Shown: positions 1-12,734 of the stretch, piece after piece
Layout: each line of letters opens with the position of its first letter
Position numbering within the stretch: the first letter of the stretch is position 1
Assembly: GCA_033439265.1 (NCBI GenBank)
Contig: JAVTVX010000016.1
Location: 1,245,001-1,309,000 of the forward strand
Direction of reading: 5' to 3'
Length of the DNA stretch: 64,000 nt
Origin: Dillenia suffruticosa
Taxonomy: Eukaryota; Streptophyta; Magnoliopsida; Dilleniales; Dilleniaceae
Notes under the pieces: generated by a model
Database searches by the model: none
What the model saw: the letters and a program-made list of their open reading frames with translations, nothing else
What the model was told of the DNA's origin: nothing
Translations under genes and position numbers: made by a program

Positions 1-373
1 TATTTTGTTGCGAAGACCTTGCCTTGCTAGCATAATTTTCTAACTTGATGTGATCTCATCCAAACTGGTTATGAAGAAAATGTGGAAATTGTCTTATTCT
101 GTTTCATCTTTCCGCAGACTCAAGTTAGAATGTACCCAAGGCAAATGTCCCTAATAACATAATATTTGGCTTATAAGTGGCACAGATTAATGTTGTTGAA
201 TTTTGTAATTTTATATTGACTGCTGCACATCTAAAATGGTTATCTTGATGCATGAACAGGTGTGAAATGACTCATCACCGGGAGCTACAACCACCAACTA
301 AAGTAGTAAGTTAACAAAAAAGTGTTATGACCATTTCGGTCAGGAATGCAGTGAGAGAGAGAGAGAGAGCCAC

Positions 374-657
374 CTGTTGCCAAGGATGGAATGCAAATGG
401 ACAATCAGCTGTTCTTCTTGAAGGGAGAGGGCACCACGCTTAAGGTCAGGTCTCAAGTAGTTGATCCAACGAAGACGGCAGCTCTTGCCGCACCTCTGCA
501 AACCTGCATTCTTAGCAATATCACTCCAACACCCTTGCCCGTTTCTCATCATGTAGTTCTTGAGCTTATCATCCTCTTCTGGAGACCATAAGCCCCTCCT
601 AAGTTTGTCCTTATTATTTTTTGCTTTGTCTTTGCTTATTGGATCTGGCTTCCTCAT
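374..657 (-). CDS. MYB46/83-like: R2R3-MYB transcription factor, first coding exon (MYB46/MYB83 type), gene cut by the window edge
   Basis: Regulator that binds DNA through two MYB repeats. The MYB46/MYB83 clade switches on secondary cell wall synthesis (cellulose, xylan, lignin). Reading leftward from the ATG at 657, 94 codons plus two bases are open. The protein starts MRKPDP, as this clade does. R2 has its three tryptophans at residues 24, 44 and 64, with the motif [19 protein letters not shown] before R3 begins. The exon ends at a CAG|GT donor (GT at 373-372) right after the GN(R) of R3, a usual R2R3-MYB intron site. Past it the open frame runs only into a GA repeat, so the longer open frame is an artefact. 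An upstream in-frame ATG at 699 would add a low-complexity RERERE leader; the ATG at 657 fits the family better. The rest of R3 and the activation domain lie left of the window. The MYB call is certain; the clade is likely. Confidence 0.9.
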
Positions 658-734
658 TTTGCAAATGTTCTCTCTCTCTCTCTCTCTACCCACTTCCAAT
701 AGGATAATTTGTGAATGAGATATGAAAAAGAACG

Positions 735-743
735 CTATATAAA
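735..743 (-). promoter_or_regulatory. Possible TATA box for the MYB gene
   Basis: On the minus strand the sequence reads TTTATATAG about 80 bases upstream of the chosen ATG. A transcription start some 30 bases further on would give a short leader that includes the CT-rich stretch at 670-688. Position and sequence fit a plant TATA box, but AT-rich DNA makes chance matches common. Confidence 0.35.
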
Positions 744-1016
744 CTGCAGGTAAGGAGGGGAGAGAGAGAGTGAAGGCTTCATCGAGTGGTAAAGTTCATG
801 ATGATGTGGAGTGAGAGAAAGAGGATTGTTTGGTTGATGATGCGGTGGAGTAGAAAACGGATTGGAGGTGGACCTGCCAGAAGGGCTTAGTGAGAGGAAT
901 GGTTGGTCGTCTTGTCTTTGACTCCATAAATCTTGTTTTCTTTTGATAAATTTTACTTTACGGACAAGCTAATCATCATATCAATGTAAGACGAGACATA
1001 TATGCTTGCATTTTAC

Positions 1017-1020
<4 letters not shown>

Positions 1021-1061
<41 letters not shown>
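1021..1061. repeat. (TC)n microsatellite
   Basis: About 20 uninterrupted TC dinucleotides lie upstream of the MYB gene. They are likely polymorphic in length. Confidence 0.95.
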
Positions 1062-1066
<5 letters not shown>

Positions 1067-2687
1067 CTTGGATTTCAAGTATTCATTCTGTTTGAAGAAA
1101 GTACTAACTTGTACACACGCTGCGTTGCTCGTGGCATAATGAAATCCGCCTCGTACATTACATGCATGTACTTATCAAATTAGTTAGTCCTGAATCGGCT
1201 ACCTTGAGGAATGAGAATTGTAGAATGGCAAACGCTGATCTCTTTTACCATTCAATGCTCTTCTATGAAAGCAAATTGATTGTGTTGCATTAGCTGAGTT
1301 AAATGTGTGTCCAAAATAATATATATTTACATACAAAATGCAAACATTAAAGCATTTTTCAAAGCAAAATTTGGAGAAAAATCTCATCACAAGCAAGCTA
1401 AATGATAAAAGTATTTATATTTCACCAATAAATTATTTTTTTTTTTTTTGGTGAAAATATTTCACCAATAAATTATATCACAACTGGTATTGTCCCATCT
1501 CTCTCTTGTAAAAGATTTCAAATTCGAATCTCTCTGTTAAAAAAAATTAGAGTTAAGATCTTTTTAAATTTGAATTATTTCAAATTCAGAAAAAGACTTA
1601 AAATAATATTGAAAAGTTTTAGACAAATCCTTCTGCACTAAGGTGAGGAAATTTAATAGAAAAAGAGAGGAAATTTAATAGGTAGAAAGGAAACTTAAGG
1701 CTAATTATGCCCTTAAAGAAAACGTACATGAAGGACAACAACGGAAGATGGGTCACTAATCACCATTATGCCACATTACTTGGTGAAAATTTATCTACCA
1801 AGTGATTAACAGACATGTTTGACTCATCAAGGGACCTCTCAAACCATAAGGCTAAATTTTTGGGACATGGAAACTTTTCACACTATGCTATGAAGTAGAA
1901 ATTCGCCTTATCATGCATTACCATTCGTGCCTGCCCCCAACAAGCCCTTTGTCCATATCAAATGGCTTTAGTAAGTTTTTGATGTCAAGAAAGCTAAAAA
2001 CAAGTTAAAAACAACCCTCACAGCAAAAGTTCTCTCTGTCGATCATGATATTTTCTTTTCAGTACATTCCATGAAGGCTATGAAAGTTCCTGGCACCCTA
2101 AACATAGAAAACCACCCATAAATTCAGCTTCCAAATAATGTCATCGTTTTTTAGGCCATTCGACCTTTAGTCCCACCACCCACAGCAACATTCCAGGGAT
2201 AAAAGAGGGAGGAAAACAAACTCCCAAGCTACTCCAATGCTACTTCTACAGCCCTCAGTCTACAGCTGTCCAAAACACTCTTTATCATAAACTCATCCCT
2301 TCGTTAAGCAACAAAATACTTGATCAACAAGACAACAACCAACAAGGTCGATATTGACCGGTATTACAACTTGCTCTGAAAATCAAAATCTATCAACATC
2401 GATGAAGAAACCCGTCTGTCAGCAAATATTCCAACAATATTTAACAAGCCATGACTTAAAGAATGTGCTATTCAAATACCATTGGAAAAAACTTTTTAAC
2501 AATTCAACAGGTTGGTTTGTCCCCCGTGTGTGAACACAGCTTTTATTTGCACATAGGTGAAAACTAGCATATAGAAGCCGGAAACTAAAAAGAGAACCAA
2601 GAATCCTTCCTCCCACTTGGCGCATTTGACAAATATTACAGAACAATTATCTGGGGACAATGGGGCTTAAAGAAGGTGCAACGTCAT
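1062..2687. other. Intergenic stretch between the MYB gene and the OSCP gene
   Basis: No gene is seen. A poly-T tract lies at 1435-1450. The part just left of 2688 should hold the 3' UTR of the minus-strand OSCP gene. Open frames here (for example at 1199-1396 and 2419-2646) show no recognisable protein. A weak tRNA B-box-like string at 1520-1532 could be an old SINE, but is not enough to call one. Confidence 0.5.
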
Positions 2688-5600
2688 TCAAAGGTTGTCA
2701 AAGTTAATGGGATCTCGCAAAAATCTCTCCATCTGCTTAGCCCTTGTCCTGATGGACATGTCAAACAACTTTTGTCCGAATTGCACAACAAGCCCACCAA
2801 GAATGCTTGGATCAATCTGTAGGGAGAGAGAGAGAGATTAGTTTGTATTATGAACCAGCCAAGTTAAAGTTTCAACAACTCATATGTTATACCTTTTGTT
2901 CAAGCTTAACCTTTCCCCCTTTCCCAATGACATCCTGCAGAGCTTCCCTTAAATCTCTCTCTTCTTCTGGTGGAAGAGGCTGATAACAAAATTACAGCAA
3001 TTAGAGGAAACTGCCAAATTTTATTCTTACCAAGAAGCTATATGAAATTATAACTAATAAGATCACTCACATGTAACAAGATTCCAGGAATGGCACTAAA
3101 CTGATACATGAATCTTAATTGTACATTATTTCTTCAATTCAACAAAGTTATTCGGCCAAACAACTTTTAGAGATCAAGCATTAACAAAGAGATCCCCGCG
3201 CAGGGGGGGGCGTTTGGTTCAACATATTTCTATCACATTAAATTTCAATAAAACTATATCCCCCTTTTTCTGATATGAAGATCATCCTGGATGTTCTTTC
3301 ATGGGGGCGTTGATGTTGCCCAAATATATACCATAAATAAATCACATGTCGTACTTTAGTCTTCTAATTCCTTATAAATTAGGAAGGGGTTACAGGGCAA
3401 GAGTTCTTCTCTAAATCTAGCCGAACCTCTCTGCCAAATGGGATCTTACAGAAAGGAGAAACACGATTATTATGAGCATCTTTGGAAAATCAAAAGTTGC
3501 CAATCTTGATTGAAATCATGTATAGTGTGACTCTCTCTCCCTCCCTCCCTCCCCACCCACACGAGGTAATTTCTACAACTATTTCTCCTATTACTGCTCC
3601 TTTATAAGCCAGTTACACATTGGTCTCCAGTCAAAACTTATTGTTTCACTAACTTATGAGAATCAGAACAAGTTTTGCCCTAATTTCTGGATCTACCCTT
3701 TGCTGTTAAGGGAGCTAGACCATCACATATGCAAAATGTGTCCTCACTCAATTTTTAAAATATGCAAAATGCGTTGAACCATCAAAATACGACACAAAAT
3801 GGGGGGTAAAATGTGTTCTAATCACCAAATTAAGTGTCAAATTGGAGTTTTAGAGGCATCACTTGGTTTCATAGAATAATTTGTTGAGGTAATTAATAAT
3901 GGGGCCATGTGCTACTAATATAATCCGAATGGTAGTTAAGTGTCAAATTCTAAATGTGCAACAAGCCCAAAACACAAGGGGGCTGGGAGGGCATTTAGTT
4001 TACCCTATATTTAACAAGCAGGTTAAGAGAGCACATTCCCCTTATTATACTTCAGAGGTAAATTAGTGTCCTTAAATAGCCCATCCGCAATCTTAGAAGC
4101 AACTTGGTGCCAAAGTTGAAGTGTTGCATTTGACCCCCTAATGTTGGCTTCCATACCCTGTTAAGCACATTTTTCTCCTCTATATCAATTCACAAGCTCA
4201 ACCACCATGTAGGACTAATCCACTACACATGTTGCCACTTCATTTTCCGATCTGTAGTTTAATTTCAACCCATAACTAGGTAAGATAACCTTCAAAATTA
4301 TCCGGGACTCCACCCTCATGCCTTCCATCTCCATGCATTATCTTCCTTGTCTTAAGCAGACAATAAAGCAACTAATGTTATTGACTTTCCAACCTTCCTT
4401 CGCAATTATGGTGCTTACACCCTCTGAAAGAACAATTACAACCGGGGGCAATCTCCATTCATCCTCCAATTACAATCTTGAACAATATTCTCCTAAGTCC
4501 CTGACCCCCAACCTATACAGAACCCTGTATCAATCATGAGAAGTCATTCACACATATATAGTTAAATAGTTGTGCTTACGTCCACAAAAATGACTGCTCA
4601 AATTCTTTGATCATACCAAAGATCTTCCAGTAACCCCCCAGAAGGATTGGCCGAACATCCACATTGAATTTTGAAAAGGTTATGCAGATCAACAAAATGT
4701 AATTTTCTCAAGTATTGAAAAATAACCTACAAACCATGTATACATAATTTGGCTGGAAAGCCTGTGTCCAGGAGAGGTTGGACAAGACCATGCTAACAAT
4801 GTGGGATAAAGATCCATGCTGTCCAAAAGAATAGTTAGTCTCAATCTCTGGCATAGCTTGCATCCAACTACAAATACTGCCAACACAAATTGAATGCAGC
4901 AAAATATTACATACATAATGAGTTCAGATTTAGCGATGTTTTGGTAAATGAACTTCTATTGTTTGTAAACACAGTTATAAGCATTGATGATTGATTTCAA
5001 CTATATTATTGAGTTATTGACATATTTTCACATATTAATTGAAACTTTATTTTCGAAAAGTTATACACTTCCATATTTTGATAATGTGTCCAAGGCTCCA
5101 AGCCATGTTGAGTCTGACATTGCTTGAATATCCACATACCAACTATATTACAATAGTCAGCTCAAATGCACTTAAAACGAGGTTATAAGGAAAAAGACCT
5201 GCAACTACTTAGTCAAAGTTAGACTATTGCACCAGGGGTGAGCATTATTTAGTTAAAACCGATTAAGCCCACTGATCCGAAATGGTTCAATCAATTCGGT
5301 TTTAACCAAATAGTATTTTGGTCGGTCTTTGGTTTTAGGCTTTAGAAATTCCCGTTTTTTGGTCGGTTGGCAGTTTCAGGAATTCATAACCAAACTGACC
5401 AAATAAACCGACCGAAATTTCAGTTGGCAGTTTTGAATTGGTTATTTTGGAATTTTATTGCTGCCATTTTTTAAAAAAATGGCATAAATAATAGTGTTCC
5501 CTCTTCTCTCTTCAGTTCTCCACCTATACATGATCTTGCATTGCTAGTTTTGGAAATTTTGTTGTGTTGAGGCCTTAAATTTTGCAACTTTTGCTGTTTG

Positions 5601-8600
5601 CTGTTTAACATACTTTTTTCTTGTAAACCGAATTAACCGAACCGAGCTAACTGAAATATTTCAGCGGTTGGGGTTCCGTTTTAGGCTTATTTAATTCGGT
5701 TTTTGATTTCTGATATTTGGTTATCTAGTTACTTTGGTTTGGATTGCAAAAACCAAACTGACCGAATGCTCACCCTTAGTGGCACCCAGACCTTCATGAG
5801 CAACTATAATGCATAACACACAAGAAATTCTTCCCCTAAAACAACGGACTGAAAATATTAACCATCACAAGCAATTTATCGATAACATAGAAAAAGCAAC
5901 CACAAATGCTCTAGAGCTGCATTTTAGTACATGAAGAAATTCAAAATTAATGCAAACTTACAATAACACTAGTGACAACAGCCTTCACTTCTCCCCTGTG
6001 TGCCATGGTTAACTCAGAAAACCTCTTTGCAATGGTTTCTAAGAGTTGCAGCCTCCCATTCTCAGCCAAAAGAGCTGGATAAAAATTTAATATTATATAA
6101 GAAAATATTGAACCAAAAATACAGGGAAAATTTTACTTCTAATAAGTGAATATCTTAAGAATCATGACTGTCATATGTCCCAATAGTGGCAAGAAAAATA
6201 AGCCTAAACAACAAAAAATTATCAAGGGACAATAGCATGCAAACAGCACATGCAACCATAGTTGTCATTCAGCAACATGGTTAAGAGAATTGAATTCTGT
6301 GGTTTCCTTAATGCATAATATAATGTGTCAAAAAATGTCATGTATCTTATAATGCTAAAATAGACAAATAAATCTACAAATATCTGTTCCTTGGCAAATG
6401 GTTCCTTGGCAAATAAGGTAACTTGAAACATTGGTGAAACCCTAAATTCCAAACTTCCCCATTCACCCTCTTAACATAACAAGACAACATGGTCCCAAGC
6501 TCAAACATTATCATGTCGACATCAGCATCAGAACATGAGGTCACCAATACCTAATTGTGGCGATGTACAGGTATCATCTAAACTATCCCCTCATGCAGTG
6601 TTACCTGAAGCAACAGAAAAACTCAATAATGCCTCCTCAGTCATAGAAAAAGGCATAGACATAATTGCCTCGGTGCAATGCCATAGAATGACAAAAGCTC
6701 AATCCCCCCCAATGAACAGGGGGCATATACATGACCAACACAAACAATAGACCTTGCACTTTGGTCAAGTGGCAGGATGTAGGAGGTTCAGCATTTCAAC
6801 CGCCACTCAGGCAAATAAAATATTTTTATCGGCAAAAGAAAATTTTGTAATAGAAAAGAAGACATGTTTAGAAGAAGCTCTCACTTCACCATAACTTGAA
6901 CAAGTGACAACATCCAAAGGTTTTTAACACGATGAAGTACTTATCCTTGAAAGCAACGTGAACGTTTTAAGTTTAAAAACTCAAAATAAAAAAAATAAAA
7001 AAAAACATAATAGCAAAGAAGCATATAGAGAAAGTTGAGGAACAAAGTCATCTTCTTGATCTGGAGTGTATAAAAGAAACAATTTCTACAGAAAGCTACA
7101 ATTTAAAAAAACGTATAAAGGGATATGTGTATGAATGCACATATTTCAATTTGATAAGCATACATGCATGTACAGAGTGATCCAGGTTGGAATTTGGGAA
7201 TCATAAAGGAGGGAACAAAAATCAGGTGGGAACAAAAATCAGGCGTTCTCATACATGATCTGCAAGTCATAACACCAGCAACTGTTATCCAAATCCATCA
7301 TCTAGTGATGCGTTTGGTATAAAAGGCACAAACATAAATTGAATCAGCCTACCTAGATAAATGCTTTAGAAATTCATGCATCAATTTCAAGTAAGAATGA
7401 GCAGCTCATCATACCTAAGAAATTCTTCATAATTTCTGAAAATTTGCACTGATCAGAAATGTCCATTACAGCTTTTACCCTTATATCTTTAGTCACTGAC
7501 AGGTCCTTCATAAACTGGGAAAACGTGGGGCTCTTCTTTGCAGCCTCAACAAGCTCAAGAATCTCAGTCTCAACCTTGTCCAGTGCGTTAACTTTTACAG
7601 ATGCAATATACAGAGCACTGGCATAATTTCCAGAAGCCCCAAATAAGGTCAAAGGCACCTGATAATTTCAGGAAATCAAGGAAGCAAGATGAACATCCAG
7701 TGAAGATTAAGAAATAAAGGGCATTAGAAATACAAAACACTCATTAGAATTCAGTCAAAAACATCAATGATTACAAACTTACATATATAAAGTAAGAAGG
7801 ACATTAGGAATACAAAAAACTCATTACAATTCAGCCAAAAACATCAATGATTACAAACTTACAAATATAATGCAACAAGAATAAAAAAAAAATGAAGAGA
7901 ATAACAGCTACTGATATATTCATCACAGTAGCTTTAAAATTTATGCATTTTAAATACAAATACACACAACATCACTTTTTGGGTTTGTGATGCGATGCCC
8001 ACTGGGCATGTGCAATAACAAGTACACATATTCATTGATGTATATTTTCATATCCAGTTAAACAAATTACCTTGACTTTCTGTTCTTTTGCTGCAGAAGC
8101 AGTAGCATAATTCCTCGAGAACTGCAGCATCACAAACAGAAAAAATTAAACGGCCAATACCCATATCGTATGCATACATAACAAGCACAAACTCTTCAAT
8201 TTGAGCACGTACTCTTCATCATTCAGAAACTAATCACTCCTTATCCCAAATTAATTCACAGCTCAAACTTCACTCTGAGTGCAAATAAATCTTTTCAAGC
8301 CTATAATCTACCATAGATGTATCCAAAAGGTTGAATTTTTTTACAAAAATACATTCACGCCACCGAGTAGAATCAGACTGTATTGGAGAAAACCCTAAAA
8401 ATGACTTGAAACAGCTAATATCAACACCAAAATCGATATAATCAGAACCATATTCCAGATCTAATAAGCTATAACGCAATCGAGTAGACAAAATCTGAAA
8501 GGATCAGTTGCTTAGTATACCTCAGAGTTTATGAGAGTAGGGACGATTACAGAGCGAGATTGCTGTTGAGTGACGATCGAATTTGACGATCGGGCGAGGT

Positions 8601-8646
8601 TTTGGAGAAGAGGGAGAGATGATCTGATGCGATTTGCCAACGCCAT
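2688..8646 (-). CDS. ATP5: ATP synthase subunit O (OSCP / delta), mitochondrial
   Basis: OSCP links the F1 catalytic head to the peripheral stalk of the mitochondrial F1Fo ATP synthase. Six exons were placed: 8521-8646, 8071-8121, 7415-7658, 5962-6074, 2893-2979, 2688-2816. All have GT-AG borders, and phases join to 250 codons (249 residues), the usual plant length. Residues 1 to about 50 form an Arg/Ser-rich matrix-targeting presequence ending near SRNYA. The N-terminal helical domain (about 58-160) begins VPLTLFG and includes GNYASALY. The C-terminal part has LAENGRLQLL, TMAHRGEVKAVVTS and PLPPEEERDLREALQ. It ends with IDPSILGGLVVQFGQK and RTRAKQMERFL. No stops or frameshifts were seen, so the gene looks functional. 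The leader right of 8646 is GA-rich on the plus strand. Intron 4 is nearly 3 kb and carries a short transposon. Confidence 0.95.
2980..5233. other. OSCP intron 4, part left of the MITE
   Basis: No exon of OSCP or of another gene is seen here; exons 4 and 5 join directly in phase. A GGGGGGGCGTTTGGTTC string near 3205 resembles the start of Tourist-type elements, but no matching right end was found. Confidence 0.45.
5234..5778. mobile_element. Non-autonomous hAT-like element (MITE) in OSCP intron 4
   Basis: The 545-base segment begins AGGGGTGAGCATT and ends with the near inverse AATGCTCACCCTTA. It is flanked by 8-base near duplications, attgcacc at 5226-5233 and gtggcacc at 5779-5786 (6 of 8 match). 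An 8-base duplication and a GGGTG-type end are hAT hallmarks. The interior repeats AACCGAAT / GGTCGGTTTT strings on both strands and has no coding frame. It is probably mobilised in trans. Confidence 0.6.
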
Positions 8647-10439
8647 TTCCAGAAACCCTAGCTCACTGTGACACAAGAGAGAGAGACAGACACACGGAGA
8701 CGAGAGAGTTGTGAACAGCCGGAGAGAGAGCGTAAATGCAATGGTAAGAAAATGGGTAATTGGCGTCCCGTTTTGATAAGATTCGGGTCGGGCAATGACA
8801 CGAGCCTCGAACAAAAGTGAGGGAATTCTAAGTCTGGGATTAAAATTAAAATAATTCATATTTTGATTTTAGAAATTTGATCGATCTTAATTTTTTTTTT
8901 ATTTTACTTGATCACTGATATCTGTAATTTATTTATTTTTTTAATTATCTCCAAATTTGTTTTTTAAATAGTCGACCCTAAATTATTGAGATTAAAACTC
9001 AATTTATTCTTGTTGTTGTACTGATATCTATTTTTTTATTTTTAAAATCCAAACTCGAAAATGATTAAAAAAATTTAATATTCTACCACTAAATTTCGAT
9101 CAATCATACTAACATTATACAGAAATATTTTTATTTTTAAATCAATACTTTAAATATCTGAAATTTAAATTAAAATCTTTTGAAATTTTAACCTTATAAT
9201 TAAAATTCTCTCTGATTTTCATGGATTCAAAAAATTGTATAAACGAAATGGCAAAGTTAGACCATGAGACATGTGAATACCATTTCTATTTTGATAGAAT
9301 TGCGTTCATAAACTTAATTATAATTATAAGTTAATCTATATATATTACTTAGGCATAAGTTCTTATATAGCACTAAAAAAAGGAGAAAATACTTATTCTG
9401 GATCTCTTTTCGTTCCGAAAACAAAAAAAAAAAAAAAGGCTCCTCTTCTCTCATCTTAGATTTTTTATTTTATTCTTTTCTTTTCTTATAATTTTTATTT
9501 TTATATCATTTTCTTATAAAAATCAATTATTAAAGTTTGATTTAGAGTACCATGCAAAGATAAATTTTAGCGGGAGAAGAATTAATCTTGTGATCAGTGC
9601 ATAGTTCGAGTTTTAATAATAATTTAATTTATTTAATAATTGTCTATGAAAGACTAATTATCTATTATTTAACTCTAAGTTCATAAATTTATTTTTTTGT
9701 ATAAACCACCAGTATCCGGTAATTAAGTTAGATCGGCTTAAATTTGATTGAAATCGCGTTATACCATTAAAAGATAAAACTCTCCCAATACCTATTTTCT
9801 TTATACATAAAATTCGAATACGAGATTTTACTTAAAGAGAATCAGTGTTCAACCACCGAATTAATTAGGTGTTAATAAGTTCATAAATTTATTACTAATA
9901 AAAAATAGTAAATTTTAATATGAGTAAATGAATACATTTTTCCTTTTTATAAGAAGACAAGATAATTGGTTGGACAACTTAAAGTCTAGAAAAAGAGCCA
10001 TATATAATATGATGCATTGATGAAAGGATTGAAATTTGGATAATATCATTGTGGCTTAAGATAAAAAAGAATGCAATGTTAGAAATATTTTTTAAATATG
10101 GATTTCTGCTAATTATATTTTATTTATAAAAATAAATTAAGTTAAAGAATCAATAAAATCGAAATTTTATACGTGATCTAATACGATTGAATTTACATTC
10201 ATCTCGACCTATATCTTTATAAATATATTATTTGAAGTGTAGTATAAATAAGTATAAGGTTTGGGTTAAATTGGATTTCATTGAACTATTTGAGAGAACA
10301 GCTAATTAATCAAATGAGTAGTTATAAATATTATATATTTTGATATATATATTTTATTAGTTTTAGGATCAAAACATTTATATCAACTATATCCTAGGAG
10401 CGTACATTGCTTGCCCTTTTTGTCTAATTTAATCCTAAA
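8647..10439. other. OSCP leader/promoter side, then AT-rich intergenic DNA
   Basis: The 5' UTR and promoter of OSCP should occupy roughly 8647-8880. Beyond that the sequence is very AT-rich with stops in every frame and no gene. Positions 9690-9870 match two other places in the window (see the dispersed repeat entries). No tRNA or other RNA gene was recognised. Confidence 0.5.
9690..9870 (+). repeat. Dispersed repeat, copy 1
   Basis: The segment starts ATAAACCACCAGTATCCGG. It later contains TACATAAAATTCGAATACG followed by TTTAAAGAG-like sequence. Similar strings in the same order occur at 62655-62805 (plus) and inverted at 48555-48680. It has no coding capacity. It may be a MITE or LTR fragment family, but ends could not be defined. 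Confidence 0.45.
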
Positions 10440-10590
10440 TTAATTGAGAACATGTACATAACAAACACAATCAAACAATTTTAAGTGATTAAGGTTTGGT
10501 TTGATTTTTGTAAGTAATTCCAATGGAGATTTCCACTTAAATATTCTCGAGGATAGACAGTTGATCATAAAAGCAGCAGTATTTATTACA
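10440..10590 (-). pseudogene. Ty1/copia integrase C-terminal scrap
   Basis: The minus-strand frame contains TAAFMINCLSSRIFKWKSP followed by a KPNLNHLKLFDCVCYV-like stretch. This is the familiar end of copia integrase (catalytic core exit and GKKP..LR.FG region). Only about 50 codons remain. On its 5' side it passes, still in frame, into a Ty3/gypsy integrase stretch at about 10590-10632. Nothing of the copia reverse transcriptase follows to the left, so it is an isolated fragment. Confidence 0.75.
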
Positions 10591-10632
10591 CAGAGGATCA
10601 CAACCATACACCACACAGAATGGTGTAGTATG

Positions 10633-11303
10633 TGTTGAATATAGTTTGTAATATATTGTGGGTATTTATCCCACATTGAAAAATTGAAGAGAATGTGATG
10701 GGCATATAACCCATCAAATTTAAAACCATTTAAATTTGATTAAAATGGTGTGTTGGAGGAAAAAAAATTGATTTTCATAAAATGACCCTTTGAAAATAAT
10801 TAAATAATTAATTAATTATTAAAGGGTCAAAGCATTTGGGCATTAGAAAATAATTAAGATACAATTTGGAAATTAAATCAATTGATATCTTTTAATTAAA
10901 ATGATATTTTCTAAAAAACTAAGTGATACCTATTAAATAAACGGTTATTTTTTTTAATTCAAAATGGCATATTCATTATGACCTTTGAATGAAAAGATTT
11001 CTCATTATTGCAATCTTTCATCTTATATAAATTTTCCCTCTCACCATTATGAAAAGAACACTTCAGATTTCTCCACCATTAGCAATTTTCCTTTTTTTAA
11101 AAAAAATGCTCTATTTCGTTATTGGAAGAAGTTTGAGATTTTGTTGTCTCAAACTTCTATTTCAACTTGCATATTCTGAAGGAATCTGTCATCAACCCGG
11201 CCAGCAACATAGTGAGTGCATAATTTCTTTAACAACAGTGATTGTTTCACGTACAAGTCTTCTCACATTTTGTATCTTTCGAAGTCCTTAAACTTTCCCA
11301 ACA
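10633..11303 (+). mobile_element. Solo LTR inserted in the gypsy integrase
   Basis: The 671-base unit starts TGTTGAATATAG and ends TTTCCCAACA, giving the TG...CA ends and TGTTG/CAACA inverse of an LTR. The flanks are gtatg (10628-10632) and atatg (11304-11308), a 5-base target duplication with one mismatch. A TATATAA box near 11022-11030 suggests plus orientation with transcription starting in the right third. The gypsy integrase frame breaks exactly at both borders, which independently fixes them. No internal retroelement sequence or second LTR is present. Confidence 0.8.
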
Positions 11304-12686
11304 ATATGTAATGAGGAATGGAATGATATATTACAATAAAATTCTGCTTGAGAAATCTATTCCACCAAATTTTCAATTGTTCTATTCACCAGCTTTATCT
11401 ATCTATCCAATTGAGGATGGTTTGTGGATGAGTAATCCGATGTTGTCCCACATAATTTAAACAACTCCCTCCAAAAAGTAGTAAAAAACTTTATCCCTAT
11501 TACTCACAATTGACTTCGAAAAGCCATATGATTTGAAAATTCTATCAAAGAACACTTGAGCCATAGCAACTGCAGTATAGGGATGTGCAATGGAAGTAAA
11601 GTGAGTCATTTTGAAAAACATGTAGACTACTGCAAGTAGGACAAATTCCCCCCACCTTAGATAATCCATCAAAAAAATCCATTGAAATTTCAACCAGATT
11701 TGGGTGGGAACAACCAAGGGCTGCATCAACCCTACTGGATGCAATTTCTCCCATTTATTTTGCTGACAAATCCTGCATTGTTGCACAAATTCTATTACCA
11801 TCCTCTTCATTCCTTCCTAGTAAAAATCAGACTTGACTTGGTGTAATGATTTCTAAATGCCTTCATGGGTAGAGTTGTGAATTCCAACTAGGACCATGTG
11901 AATCAGGGTTTAATTTGGGGGTAAATAAACTCTACCCTTATACAAGATGAGTTGTTCTAGGACTATTCCATCAACCCAAGCCAACCTTATTGCATCAAAT
12001 AGTGTCAGTCGTGGTTGAGAAATTGCATATAAGAGCCCCTACAGTCTACTCTCCTCGTTAAGATATAGCAACTATTGCTCAATTTAGAGAGCCAACCCCA
12101 TACTCTATCTTGAAATCGAAACTCATCAATTTAATCACCGAATGTTGCTACGGGAAAGTAGACAAACACTATTCCAGCTGATATTTTAGGCTAAAATAGT
12201 CTATTCCAATGGTGAATGACCTTGCCCATAAGTATGGCCACCAACGTTGCATTGCCTTTACTAGCCCAATCAATTCCCTCTTGTAGTCTAGCAAGTTGTT
12301 ATATCTCTCTACGATTCTCTTACTAAAGAATGCAATGAGGTCTCCCTATTGGTGTAGAACCGCCCCAACCCCCAATCCCTTTTCAGAGCCGTCGCACTCC
12401 ACCACAAATTCTTCATTGAAATTAGGTAGTTGCAATACCGGGGACTCAGTCAGGTCCTTTTTTAGTGAGTCAAAGGCCTTAACAACCTTCATTCCATTGA
12501 AAAAGAGGCTTTTTTAAAAAAATAATAAATATATCAGTAGTGTGGCTAATCCATATAACTCCTTATAAATCCTCTGTAATATCCTACCAACACTAAGAAT
12601 CCACGAAGAATGAGGGGTTGGCCTGTCAATGGCTACTTGGATCTTTGCAAGATCAATCGAGACACCTATACCATGAGCAATGTGTC

Positions 12687-12734
12687 TGAAGTATGCCATT
12701 TGAGTCTCTCCGAAGTATGCCATTTGAGTCTCCC
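12687..12734 (-). repeat. 24-base tandem duplication inside the gypsy RT
   Basis: Two adjacent 24-base units (12687-12710, 12711-12734) differ at two bases and keep the frame. They repeat an 8-residue GETQMAYF string in the decayed reverse transcriptase. It is a private duplication, probably from replication slippage. Confidence 0.85.

Noticed and set aside
6755..6800. tRNA or SINE with A and B boxes
   Set aside because: A TGGTCAAGTGG string is present, but the B box is poor and no cloverleaf or tail could be drawn.
10440..10676. 78-codon frame as one protein
   Set aside because: The first part lies in the solo LTR, then comes a gypsy scrap, then a copia scrap.
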